This document shows positions 7,741 to 15,970 of a DNA stretch of 17,292 bases, in pieces (position 1 is the first letter of the stretch; every line of letters starts with the position of its first letter). A model generated the notes under the pieces. It was not told the DNA's origin and made no database searches. It saw nothing but the letters and a program-made list of their open reading frames with translations. The stretch is from CAZFGK01 sp964518635 (GTDB lineage: Bacteria > Zixibacteria > MSB-5A5 > GN15 > FEB-12): positions 1 to 17,292 of the forward strand of contig CAZFGK010000040.1 of the NCBI GenBank assembly GCA_964518635.1, written 5' to 3'. The position numbers and the translations under genes were made by a program.

Positions 7741-7808
7741 CAACCCTCTGTCTGACAGCTCTTTTGACCGAGTCTGTTTCTCAGATCCCCACATGAGTTC
7801 TTCGCCCC

Positions 7809-7826
7809 TTGTACGAACGGGTACAA
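7809..7826. promoter_or_regulatory. Putative enhancer (UAS) dyad for the NtrC-type regulator
   Basis: TTGTACGAACGGGTACAA is a perfect 6-bp inverted repeat with a 6-bp spacer. Its centre is about 100 bp upstream of the predicted sigma-54 start site, a usual distance for NtrC-type enhancers. A second palindrome, GAGCATGCTC, lies at 7834-7843, and GCCCC/GGGGC (7804-7808/7849-7853) flanks both. That the activator at 7893-9287 binds here is inference. Confidence 0.5.
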
Positions 7827-7892
7827 AAAATGCGAGCATGCTCTTCGTGGGGCAAAATTTGACATGGTTGGAAATCACGCCCGGCGAGATGT

Positions 7893-9287
7893 CTACCACG
7901 GAATACTATGTACCTTCATCCGACTGTAGAGCCGACGACGAGTGATTTTCAGGAGCTTTGCCGCTTCGGTCTTGTTCCCGCTTGCCTGTTCGATAGCCGA
8001 GAGAATCATCTGTTTTTCATGATCTTCCAGCCCAACTCCTTGTGCTCCCGACGTGCTCCCGCTCATGAAAGGTGATGCTCCCGTGCTCCCACTCGATTGT
8101 CTGTCAATCGGTTGACTCTCGAGATCAGCTAAGAGGTCGAAATCATCCCGCTCAAGCGGCTCTCCACCGGAGAGAATGAGTGCCCGTTCGATGACATTGC
8201 GCAGTTCACGGATATTCCCCGGCCAATGATAGGCGATGAGCAATCGGGTAATATCGGCAGGAAGAGGGAGGAAGGAGTACTTTACCCCCCGAAGCATCGA
8301 GTCTGCAATCAGGACGACATCCTCCCCGCGATCTGCAAGTGGTGGCAGATCGATCGGAAAGACATTTAGACGGAAATAGAGATCCTCGCGGAAACGTCCG
8401 GCGGCGACTTCACTTTTCAGATTTCGATTGGTCGCGGCAACGACCCGCACATTGATCCGAACGGTATCGACCCCGCCAACCCGAACAACCTGCCTCTCTT
8501 CGAGAACGCGAAGGAGTTTGGTCTGCATGGAGAGTGGCATCTCGCCAATCTCATCTAAGAAGATCGTCCCGCTGTCAGCGAGTTCGAATCGTCCTCGTTT
8601 TCGGGCCGCCGCACCGGTGAAGGCCCCTTTCTCATGCCCGAAGAGTTCTGATTCCAGCAATGTCTCGGTAATCGCCGCGCAGTTGATGGCAATGAATGGA
8701 TGTGCACCACGCGCTGAGAGATCATGCACCATCCGTGCAGCGATCTCTTTGCCGGTGCCGGAACGACCAGTGAGGAGCACCGTTGCCTCTGAATTGGCGA
8801 CCTGAGTGATCAGTTTCTTGACTCTTACTGCCGCAGGGGACTCACCGATAAATGACTCTGAACCTGATTGATTCCGGCCAAGCTTCGCAATACGGGTTTC
8901 AATCTCAAAGTGCTCTTTGAGCTGAGAAAGTTTCTGCTGTTTGGCCAGACGATTGACCAGCAGTACAAGCTCTTCAAGCGAGAAGGGCTTGAGCAGATAG
9001 TCGGCTGCCCCTTTGCGAAGGGCGGCAATCGCCGACTCGACTGAGCCGTAAGCAGTCATGATGATCACATCCGCCCCCCGGTCGATCCCTCTCTCCATGA
9101 TACTCAGTCCGGAAACTTCGGGCATCGATAGATCAGTGATGATAATATCGAAATTCCGTGAATCGATCAGGGCGAGGGCTTCTGTCGCACGAATCGAAGT
9201 GGTGACCGAGTGACCGGCATCCTCTAGCTCGCCACAGACCAGGGCGGTCATTTTCGGTTCATCATCAACGACTAATATCTGTGCCAT
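7893..9287 (-). CDS. NtrC-family sigma-54-dependent response regulator
   Basis: The 464-aa protein has the complete three-part layout. The receiver (1-120) carries DDE at 8-10, phosphoacceptor Asp52 and Lys100. The AAA+ domain (about 146-375) carries Walker A GRSGTGKE (174-181), the sigma-54 contact loop GAFTGA (221-226), Walker B IFLDEIGE (242-249) and arginine fingers near R300 and R306. A Fis-type helix-turn-helix (425-461) is at the C terminus. When phosphorylated it should oligomerise at an enhancer, hydrolyse ATP and open RNA polymerase-sigma-54 promoters. A Ser/Gly-rich linker (398-417) joins the AAA+ and DNA-binding parts. ATG at 9287 follows the kinase stop by 9 nt without a Shine-Dalgarno sequence, so translation is probably coupled. 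Its likely target is the promoter at 7725-7740 just downstream. Confidence 0.95.
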   Translation of the reverse strand: MAQILVVDDEPKMTALVCGELEDAGHSVTTSIRATEALALIDSRNFDIIITDLSMPEVSGLSIMERGIDRGADVIIMTAYGSVESAIAALRKGAADYLLKPFSLEELVLLVNRLAKQQKLSQLKEHFEIETRIAKLGRNQSGSESFIGESPAAVRVKKLITQVANSEATVLLTGRSGTGKEIAARMVHDLSARGAHPFIAINCAAITETLLESELFGHEKGAFTGAAARKRGRFELADSGTIFLDEIGEMPLSMQTKLLRVLEERQVVRVGGVDTVRINVRVVAATNRNLKSEVAAGRFREDLYFRLNVFPIDLPPLADRGEDVVLIADSMLRGVKYSFLPLPADITRLLIAYHWPGNIRELRNVIERALILSGGEPLERDDFDLLADLESQPIDRQSSGSTGASPFMSGSTSGAQGVGLEDHEKQMILSAIEQASGNKTEAAKLLKITRRRLYSRMKVHSIPW

Positions 9288-9296
9288 ACCAACAAT

Positions 9297-10643
9297 CTAC
9301 GATGAAACTCCCGGAGAAACAGATTTGAATGGGAGAGTTAGTCGAACGGTGGTCCCCTGATCAAAGATCGACTCGATCTCAATACTTCCCCCCATTTCCT
9401 GAGCGATCTTTCGTGAAAGATAGAGGCCAAGACCAGAGCCGTTCTGTTTGGTGGTAGCAAATGGTTCGAAGAGCTGTTTTATCTGAGAAGCGGGGATTCC
9501 CGGTCCCTGATCTGAGAGAACGAGTGTCATGTCTGATCCCTGCGATTGAAGCGTGAGCGAGAGGAGAATCGATCTCTTGGCAATGAGTGAGGCCTCGACT
9601 GCATTTGTGATCAAATTGAGTAGAATCTGGCGCAGCGCCACGGGATATCCGGTCATCGGCATAGACTGTTCAGTCGGCCAGTGAGACCATTCTATCGTTG
9701 ATTCAGGGAATCGTTCACGTGCGAGTTGCCTAATCTCTGCAAGAAGCGAAATCAGATCGAATGAAACCGGCGGTTGGGTCCCCAGAAGAGATCCCCCTGA
9801 TTTTGCATAGCTGAGGTAGCCGGAGAGGATTCCATCCAGCCGATCGACCTCTTCGATCAGATAGCCAGCTTCGGGTAGTTCTGTTTTTCGGCGGAGTCTC
9901 TCGGCTGCCCCTCGCATGATCATCAGCGGGTTCTTGATCTCATGCGAAACCACCGCGACCATTTGGCCAAGTTGGGCATGAGTCCGCGCTCGACCAAGCT
10001 CCTCCTCAGTTTTGGAAAACCTCCGCTGAAGCAACGAAAAGATCAATCCAAGTGCGAATCCGGCGACCACCGAAATCACACTCGCCAGACTGAGCCGTTG
10101 ACGGAGACGATCGAGATCATCGAAGTAATCAATCGAGGCATCGACAGCGATCACCGCCGCCGGGACACCCACCACATCAAAGACCGGCGCAAATGCCGAA
10201 CGTAACCAGATGTTGCCGACTTTTCTGAGAGGGGTAAGGGTGACCGTCTGAATTGTGTCGAAAAAAAGAGAGTCGATGGTCGTCCGGTAGAGAAGGGCAA
10301 TCGCTGACAGTGAATCTGATTCATTGGTAGTAGCAGCAAGGGTCTGATGTTTTTCGTCAATGAGATACAGATCAATGGTGCTGTCGATTTCAGTGATCTC
10401 AAGTAGCCGTTCGCGATGCCATTCACGATCAGCTAGAGTAATCAGGTCGGCATCGGCGATAACGATCTTCTGGGATACCAGCACTGCGACGGTCGAGAGG
10501 CGACGGGTAAGTTCCGACTCCAGCATCGCTTCAGTCTGACGGTACATTCCCCAAAATGCCAGATTCACGACCACCACAAAGATGGTCGTAAATATCAGAA
10601 CGATTCCGATTCGCTGACGGGCGGCTGATTTCGACGATTGCAT
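9297..10643 (-). CDS. Membrane sensor histidine kinase paired with the NtrC-type regulator
   Basis: The 448-aa kinase (numbered from ATG 10643) has a transmembrane helix at about 12-34 and a periplasmic sensor region at about 35-185. The sensor ends in 'WLRSAFAPVFDVVGVPAAVIAVD', cut here into WLRSAFAPV and VPAAVIAVD, a pattern typical of PDC/Cache-like folds. A second helix follows at about 187-207, then HisKA with the H-box SHEIKNPL (His234), and HATPase_c with N-box NLITNAVEA, G1 DQGPGIP and G2 GSGLGLYLS. No HAMP domain is evident. It should phosphorylate the downstream regulator; the ligand is unknown. The frame also has a TTG at 10679 with no ribosome site. I prefer the ATG, although AAGGA lies directly against it, so the start is uncertain by 12 codons. 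Confidence 0.92.
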   Translation of the reverse strand: MQSSKSAARQRIGIVLIFTTIFVVVVNLAFWGMYRQTEAMLESELTRRLSTVAVLVSQKIVIADADLITLADREWHRERLLEITEIDSTIDLYLIDEKHQTLAATTNESDSLSAIALLYRTTIDSLFFDTIQTVTLTPLRKVGNIWLRSAFAPVFDVVGVPAAVIAVDASIDYFDDLDRLRQRLSLASVISVVAGFALGLIFSLLQRRFSKTEEELGRARTHAQLGQMVAVVSHEIKNPLMIMRGAAERLRRKTELPEAGYLIEEVDRLDGILSGYLSYAKSGGSLLGTQPPVSFDLISLLAEIRQLARERFPESTIEWSHWPTEQSMPMTGYPVALRQILLNLITNAVEASLIAKRSILLSLTLQSQGSDMTLVLSDQGPGIPASQIKQLFEPFATTKQNGSGLGLYLSRKIAQEMGGSIEIESIFDQGTTVRLTLPFKSVSPGVSS

Positions 10644-10691
10644 TCCTTGAGTATGTGGTACACAGGAGCCTCCCGTCAAACAGAGGTCGAT

Positions 10692-10721
10692 TTGACAGGT
10701 GAGGCGTCGGTGAGCTATGTT
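10692..10721 (+). promoter_or_regulatory. Sigma-70-type promoter for the dockerin/lamin-tail gene
   Basis: A perfect -35 TTGACA (10692-10697) is followed after 18 bp by TATGTT (10716-10721), about 55 bp before the GTG start at 10775. An imperfect hairpin (CTATG/CATAG, 10715-10719/10729-10733, extended by GAG/CTC) overlaps the -10 box. It could be an operator in this divergent region. Confidence 0.45.
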
Positions 10722-10774
10722 TGAGAGCCATAGTGCTCCGTAACTTCGGTCATGTCTGATCAGGAGGTCTGATT

Positions 10775-12085
10775 GTGAATCGTTCAGGGTTGTCTTCGAT
10801 CGTATGCTTCGTATTCGGAACTGTACTGCTTTGTTTCATGCTAGTTCCCGTTCAGTCGACATCTGCACAATGCTGTGTGGGAACGCGCGGGAACGTCGAC
10901 AATGATTCCGGTGACAACATTGACATCGGTGATTTGATCACACTCGTCGATCATCTGTTTATTACGTTCACACCCGTTGCGTGCGAAGAGGAATCTGATG
11001 TTGATGGGCAGCCGGGGATTGATATCGGGGATGCGATTTTTCTGGTCGATCATCTCTTTATCACTTTCACGCCGATGTCCGACTGCCCCGGTGGCGGCGG
11101 TACCGGCCCGCAGCTTGGTGATCTTCTGATTACTGAGATCATGATGGATCCGAATGCCATCGCAGACAACGTCGGCGAATGGTTTGAAATCGCAAATCTT
11201 TCAGGAGACAGCATTGATATTCAGGGGCTCTTGTTTACCGGTGCGACGGCAGCAGACACCTTTCGCGTAAACTCTTCTATCATCCTCGGTCCGATTGATT
11301 TTTGTACTTTTGCTCGCAGCAATAACCCCGGCTTTACTCCCCGATATGTCTATTCAGGGATGAATCTCGACAATGGCCCCGATGAAATTTCGATGAGCTA
11401 TGATGGGCTCCTTCTCGACAAAGTCACCTGGTCGGTAACTTCAACCGGAGTGAGCCGTTCGCTCAGGTTTCTTGGATACAACTATCTTCTGAATGATGCC
11501 GACAGCAACTGGTGTCCGAGTATTGTTCCGATGCTGAATGGTGACTTTGGTTCTCCCAATAACATCGGTGCGTCTACCTGTGATTTTAACTATTCTACCC
11601 TGACTGCCGGAGCGGTGATATTCAGCGAGTTTATGGCTGATCCAACCGATGTTGACGACGCCACCGGTGAGTGGTTTGAGATTCATAATCCTTCCGACAC
11701 CGCTATCTATAATCTGGAGGGATGTGTCATCAAACGGTCATCAACCGACTCAATTGTCATTACTGGTCAGTTTCTAATCTTTCCCGGCGACTATCTAGTC
11801 TTCGGTAGATCAGTGAATGCAGCGGGAGGATTTCAAGACTATGTTTATTCCGGTTTGGCATTAGCAAATACCGGCTCAACCACTCTGACGTTGTCGAAAG
11901 CAGGTTTGGTTATTGATCAGGCATCGGTCTCTGCACCGACGACCGGGAAAAGTCGCGCACTTGATCCGACGAAAATGGACGCGGTCTCGAACGACAATCT
12001 CTCAAACTGGTGTGACCAGACTATCCAGTATGATTTCAATGATATTGGATCACCCGGATTCCAAAACGATCCCTGTACGCCGTAG
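10775..12085 (+). CDS. Secreted protein with dockerin-like repeats and tandem lamin-tail domains
   Basis: The 436-aa protein has a signal peptide (about 1-32, ending TSAQ). Two dockerin-like Ca2+ repeats follow (38-66 and 73-100), sharing VDHLFITFTP exactly. A glycine linker (105-111) leads to two lamin-tail-like (LTD) domains at about 113-268 and 278-432. Each LTD opens with 'I(T/S)E(I/F)M.DP.....GEWFEI.N' and closes with 'D.GSP', so they are a tandem duplication. No C-terminal sorting domain is present, unlike the protein at 2194-4782. LTD domains in bacteria are extracellular, with poorly known, probably binding roles. The GTG start lies 6 nt after a perfect AGGAGGT (10762-10768). The 18-nt gap to the DUF1697 gene suggests one transcript. 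I see no enzymatic domain. Confidence 0.88.
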   Translation: MNRSGLSSIVCFVFGTVLLCFMLVPVQSTSAQCCVGTRGNVDNDSGDNIDIGDLITLVDHLFITFTPVACEEESDVDGQPGIDIGDAIFLVDHLFITFTPMSDCPGGGGTGPQLGDLLITEIMMDPNAIADNVGEWFEIANLSGDSIDIQGLLFTGATAADTFRVNSSIILGPIDFCTFARSNNPGFTPRYVYSGMNLDNGPDEISMSYDGLLLDKVTWSVTSTGVSRSLRFLGYNYLLNDADSNWCPSIVPMLNGDFGSPNNIGASTCDFNYSTLTAGAVIFSEFMADPTDVDDATGEWFEIHNPSDTAIYNLEGCVIKRSSTDSIVITGQFLIFPGDYLVFGRSVNAAGGFQDYVYSGLALANTGSTTLTLSKAGLVIDQASVSAPTTGKSRALDPTKMDAVSNDNLSNWCDQTIQYDFNDIGSPGFQNDPCTP

Positions 12086-12103
12086 GAGGATTTCATTCGA
12101 ACG

Positions 12104-12628
12104 GTGAATCTCGTCGCATTCCTGCGTGGTATCAATGTTGGCGGGAAGCATCTGGTGAAGATGGCCGACTTGAAGCGACAGTTTGAGTCAGCAGGAATGA
12201 GTAGAGTGAGGACGATTCAGACTTCCGGAAATGTACTCTTTGAGTCGACCATTTCTCAGGATGCCGCTGCGAAGAAGATCGCTCGCTTTTTGGAGCAGGA
12301 GTATGATTTCCCGATCCCGATGATCGTACGAAGTGGGGATGAAATTGCATCTCTGATCGATGTAAATCCATTTAGAAAGGTCAAAGTCGGAGAACAGACC
12401 CGCATGCTGGTCTCCTTTCTCGCGGAAAAGACTGAGGGAAAGATTGCAAGCTTTGCACCACCTCCGTTTCTCTCAATAGTGTATATTGACAAGCAGACCA
12501 TCTGCATAACATTCGAACTATCAAAAGGAGCGGGAACCCCGGAAGTGATGGCTGTACTAGACAAACATTTTGGCAAGGGGATCACCACGCGTAGCTGGCA
12601 GACCGTACAGAAATGTAACGATATCTAG
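12104..12628 (+). CDS. DUF1697 family protein
   Basis: The 174-aa cytoplasmic protein starts with VAFLRGINVGGK (4-15), the signature of DUF1697, and continues with the family's 'TSGNVLFES' (40-48). Length is normal for the family, whose function is not established. The GTG start begins the conserved N terminus exactly. AGGAGGA at 12084-12090 overlaps the previous gene's stop but lies 13 nt away, longer than usual. The gene is probably co-transcribed with the dockerin/lamin-tail gene, although the two products work in different compartments, so the pairing may have no functional meaning. A weak 5-bp hairpin (12637-12650) lies just past the stop. Confidence 0.9.
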   Translation: MNLVAFLRGINVGGKHLVKMADLKRQFESAGMSRVRTIQTSGNVLFESTISQDAAAKKIARFLEQEYDFPIPMIVRSGDEIASLIDVNPFRKVKVGEQTRMLVSFLAEKTEGKIASFAPPPFLSIVYIDKQTICITFELSKGAGTPEVMAVLDKHFGKGITTRSWQTVQKCNDI

Positions 12629-12668
12629 TTGCTTGAAACTGCGTACAGTTATGTTTTGATGAATCATC

Positions 12669-12684
12669 TGGCGCATAAAGTGCG
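12669..12684 (+). promoter_or_regulatory. Candidate second sigma-54 promoter, upstream of the TonB receptor gene
   Basis: TGGCGCATAAAGTGCG has GG and GC at the correct separation and matches TGGC.C and TGC of the consensus, but reads GTGC rather than TTGC at -12. It lies 109 bp before the receptor ATG. Two direct repeats, CGTACAGAAATG (12604-12615) and CGTACAGTTATG (12642-12653), lie upstream and contain the GTACA of the dyad at 7809-7826. It is a weaker match than the site at 7725-7740. Confidence 0.35.
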
Positions 12685-12792
12685 ACTATCAGAACCCCCT
12701 TGCCCCCGTCTTTCTTCTGAGCGATACTCCCCTCTTGACGATGAACTCTCAACCAATTTTCAAAATGTTCGTTTTTCAGGCGTAGCTCTTTC

Positions 12793-15114
12793 ATGAAATG
12801 TTCACACTCTTTCGGAATTCTGCTTTTCACACTTCTGTACACTCTTACATCCACTTTCCCGGCCACAGCGGCAGAAAGGCGGACGATCAGCGGTACGATT
12901 CGTGATGCCAGCAATCGGGAAGCACTCATTGGCGCGACAGTCTATATCAAAGAGCTTAGAGCAGGTGCTCTGACCAATTCCTATGGCTTCTATTCACTGA
13001 CCATCGACACCGGCACGCATACGGTTCGATTCAGCATGCTCGGATATCAGGAGCAGATTGTTTCTGTGAAGCTCGATTCGAATATTCGAATGGATATCAG
13101 TCTGAGTTCAAAGGAGACCACCGTCGATTCGGTTGTAGTCAGTGCTCGCAGTGATGAAGAGAATGTCACCACTGTCGAAATGGGAGCAGTTTCGCTGACT
13201 CCGTCTCAGGTTGCTGATATCCCCATTCTCTTTGGTGAGCAGGATGTTCTCAAAACCATCCAGCTCCTCCCCGGAGTTCAGGAAGCAGGGGAAGGGAATA
13301 CTGGCTTCTATGTTCGCGGCGGGGGGACTGATCAGAATCTGGTGCTTCTCGATGAAGCGAATGTTTACAACGCTTCACATCTTCTTGGTTTCTTCTCGGT
13401 ATTTAATTCGGATGCGATCAAAGATGTAAAGCTGTTCAAGGGGATTGCATCCTCGGAGTATGGTGGTCGGCTTTCATCAGTACTAGATGTGAAGATGAAA
13501 GAGGGGAATGGGAAGAATTTCCACGGACAGGGTGGAATCGGAATTATTGCTTCGCGCGGCTTGTACGAAGGACCGATCTGGAAAGATCGGAGCTCATTTA
13601 TCGTCACCGGAAGACGAACCTATGCTGATCTTTTTCTGAAAGCATCGAAAGACTCATCCGTTCGCAAAACCATTCTCTATTTCTATGACTTGAATGCAAA
13701 AGGAAATTATCAAATCGGCAGAAATGATCGATTGTATGTCTCTGGCTATTTCGGACGGGATGTACTCGGCTATCGCGGACAGTTTGGCGTCGACTGGGGG
13801 AATGGAACCGGGACAATGCGCTGGAATCATCTCTTCAGCGACAAGCTCTTTCTGAATTCATCTTTGATCTTCACCCGCTACAGTTACAAAGTCGGTGTCC
13901 AGAATGGTGACGAGCTGGTCAACATCCGTTCGGCAATTGAAGATCTGACTTTGAAAGAGGACGCGCAGTTGTTCTTAAGTGCTTCGCAGTCACTCAAATT
14001 CGGTGGTCAGATAACATATCACACTTTTTTGCCGGGGGATATCGAAGCAACCGAGAGTTCGGTCAATGAACTGACTCTCAGAAACAAGTACGCGCTCGAA
14101 TACGCTACCTATTTGAATCATGAATCGGTGCTCTCGAATCGACTTACTATTGACTACGGGATCCGTTTCTCCGGCTTTGCACAGTTCGGCCCGGGAGAAA
14201 GTTCCGAGTATGATGATCGCCGCAACCCGATCAATACTCAGAACTACGGTCGCGGTGATCTGATCTCATCATATAGTGGAATAGAACCACGGGCGACAAT
14301 GCGCTATTCGCTGACGGATGAAAGTTCACTGAAAGCTGGCTATTCTCGTCAACGTCAGTATCTGCATCTGCTGTCCAATTCCACAACTGCATCTCCATTT
14401 GATCTTTGGTACCCCAGCACGAAAAATGTCAAACCCGGATATGCCGATCAGGGAGCGATCGGATATTTCCGTAATCTCAAGGAGAATACGTACGAGACTT
14501 CAGTCGAATTCTATTACAAGGATTTGCAAAATCAGGTCGATTATCGTAACGGGGCGGATGTCTTCTTCAACGAAAATGTCGAAGCAGAGTTAATCTTCGG
14601 CAAAGGGCGCGCCTATGGAGCGGAGTTTTTTGTTAAGAAACGGCGCGGACGTTTGAATGGCTGGGTCGGCTATACCCTTTCGAAAACAGAACGGCAGTTT
14701 GATCAGGTGAACAATGGCAACTGGTATCCGGCGCGGCAGGATCGTCGCCATGATTTCGAAATTGTCTCCATCTATCAACTCAGTAAGAAATGGACAATGG
14801 GGATCAACTGGGTCTATTACACGGGCAATGCAGTTACTTTTCCGAGTGGCAAATACGTCATCGATGGCTACGTGGTGAATCTCTACACTGAACGAAATGG
14901 CTACCGCATGCCACCGTATCATCGGCTTGACATTGGATTTACGCTCAAAAACTCCCGCTCAAGTTGGAATTTTTCTCTCTACAACGCCTACGGTCGCCGT
15001 AATGCCTATGCGATTGAGTTTCGACAAAGTGAGAATGATCCACATGTCACTGAAGCAGTCCGAATCTCACTGCTGACATTCTTTCCTTCGGTCACTTTCA
15101 ACTTTGAGTTTTGA
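12793..15114 (+). CDS. SusC-like TonB-dependent outer-membrane receptor
   Basis: The 773-aa protein has a signal peptide (1-27, TAA). It continues with a carboxypeptidase-regulatory-like beta domain (about 30-105, 'ISGTIRDASNREALIGATV' through 'FSMLGYQEQ'), a TonB-box-like stretch DSVVVSA (112-118), a plug (about 130-240, with YVRGGGTDQNLVLLDEA) and a beta-barrel ending in TFNFEF. It should take up a ligand across the outer membrane using TonB energy; the substrate cannot be read from the sequence. The partner is a DUF4249 lipoprotein one base downstream, a pairing common in Bacteroidota; no SusD is present. No TonB/ExbBD genes lie in the window. The ATG at 12793 lacks a clear ribosome site but directly precedes the signal peptide. 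Control by a sigma-54-like site at 12669 is possible. Confidence 0.92.
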   Translation: MKCSHSFGILLFTLLYTLTSTFPATAAERRTISGTIRDASNREALIGATVYIKELRAGALTNSYGFYSLTIDTGTHTVRFSMLGYQEQIVSVKLDSNIRMDISLSSKETTVDSVVVSARSDEENVTTVEMGAVSLTPSQVADIPILFGEQDVLKTIQLLPGVQEAGEGNTGFYVRGGGTDQNLVLLDEANVYNASHLLGFFSVFNSDAIKDVKLFKGIASSEYGGRLSSVLDVKMKEGNGKNFHGQGGIGIIASRGLYEGPIWKDRSSFIVTGRRTYADLFLKASKDSSVRKTILYFYDLNAKGNYQIGRNDRLYVSGYFGRDVLGYRGQFGVDWGNGTGTMRWNHLFSDKLFLNSSLIFTRYSYKVGVQNGDELVNIRSAIEDLTLKEDAQLFLSASQSLKFGGQITYHTFLPGDIEATESSVNELTLRNKYALEYATYLNHESVLSNRLTIDYGIRFSGFAQFGPGESSEYDDRRNPINTQNYGRGDLISSYSGIEPRATMRYSLTDESSLKAGYSRQRQYLHLLSNSTTASPFDLWYPSTKNVKPGYADQGAIGYFRNLKENTYETSVEFYYKDLQNQVDYRNGADVFFNENVEAELIFGKGRAYGAEFFVKKRRGRLNGWVGYTLSKTERQFDQVNNGNWYPARQDRRHDFEIVSIYQLSKKWTMGINWVYYTGNAVTFPSGKYVIDGYVVNLYTERNGYRMPPYHRLDIGFTLKNSRSSWNFSLYNAYGRRNAYAIEFRQSENDPHVTEAVRISLLTFFPSVTFNFEF

Positions 15115-15115
15115 T

Positions 15116-15970
15116 ATGAGTATGAGAGAGATCGCTTCACGCCTCCGTCCCGCATCAATGCTCATCGTCTTAACTACTCTCGTGCTGCAATTCATAATCG
15201 TCGGCTGCGAGGATGTTATAGATCTTCCTCTTCGCAACGCAGAACCAAGAATTGTCATTGAGGGGCATCTCAGCGAGCGAATCGGCTGGTCATTCTTTCG
15301 TCTTTCACGCACGACTGATTTCTACAATCCATCAACGACTGAGCCTGTCACTGGCGCACAGATTATTGTAAGTGACTCATCCGGTCGAGCTGACACATTG
15401 AGAGAATCATCTGTAGAGGACGGACTCTATCTGTTTCGATCACTTGCGGTGCAGTCAGGACAACTTTACTCCGCGACGGTGTCCGTTGATGGCACGACAT
15501 ACTCCGCGACTTCCTCCTGCTCGCAATTCATCAGGATCGATTCACTTGATGCCATCTATCAACCCGGTGGCGGCGTGGGTCTGGATGCCGACGAGGGTTA
15601 TCGCCTGCATGTCTATTTTCGTGACAGTGTGAATGTGCCCGATTATGCCCGTATTGTTCCTTATCGTAACAATCGCCGACTGGGGGATATTTATTTGTAT
15701 GACGGTCGTTTCAGTGACGGCAACCCGGTGAACTATGAGTATTTCCTGAAAGTCTTTCAGCTCGGCGACACGGTGCTTGTCGATCTCTACTCCATGAATC
15801 GAGATCTGTATGACTACTACACCACGCTCTACGAAGTAATCGCGACCGAAGAGGGGGGGAATGGATTTGGTGATGTGACCCCAGCGAATCCGAATTCGAA
15901 CTGGAGCAATGGTGCCCTCGGCTATTTTGGAGCGTTTCGCGTCAGCCGCGAGACATTGATCGTGGAGTAG
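15116..15970 (+). CDS. DUF4249-type outer-membrane lipoprotein
   Basis: The 284-aa protein has a lipoprotein signal ending at the lipobox IVGC (Cys31). The mature part then reads EDVIDLPL, a typical DUF4249 opening after the lipidated Cys. A beta-rich Ig-like part follows ('VTGAQIIVSDSSG'), and the end is 'ALGYFGAFRVS', also typical. DUF4249 lipoproteins usually accompany TonB receptors carrying carboxypeptidase-regulatory-like domains and are presumed surface partners in uptake; function is not established. The frame is open to a TTG at 15104 overlapping the receptor, but ATG 15116, one base after the receptor stop (TGATATG), is the likelier start; ATG 15122 is also possible. No ribosome site is visible, consistent with translational coupling. 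It is somewhat short for the family but looks complete. Confidence 0.85.
   Translation: MSMREIASRLRPASMLIVLTTLVLQFIIVGCEDVIDLPLRNAEPRIVIEGHLSERIGWSFFRLSRTTDFYNPSTTEPVTGAQIIVSDSSGRADTLRESSVEDGLYLFRSLAVQSGQLYSATVSVDGTTYSATSSCSQFIRIDSLDAIYQPGGGVGLDADEGYRLHVYFRDSVNVPDYARIVPYRNNRRLGDIYLYDGRFSDGNPVNYEYFLKVFQLGDTVLVDLYSMNRDLYDYYTTLYEVIATEEGGNGFGDVTPANPNSNWSNGALGYFGAFRVSRETLIVE

Noticed and set aside
7684..7899. N-terminal extension of the helical-repeat protein
   Set aside because: It would contain the sigma-54 promoter and enhancer dyad within coding sequence and place 72 unrelated residues before the signal peptide.
7643..7945. 100-aa plus-strand open frame
   Set aside because: It lies opposite the helical-repeat gene start and the promoter region, and its product shows no domain.
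10644..10679. TTG start for the histidine kinase
   Set aside because: There is no ribosome site before it, and the extra 12 residues precede the first membrane helix without adding a recognisable feature. The ATG at 10643 is preferred but not certain.
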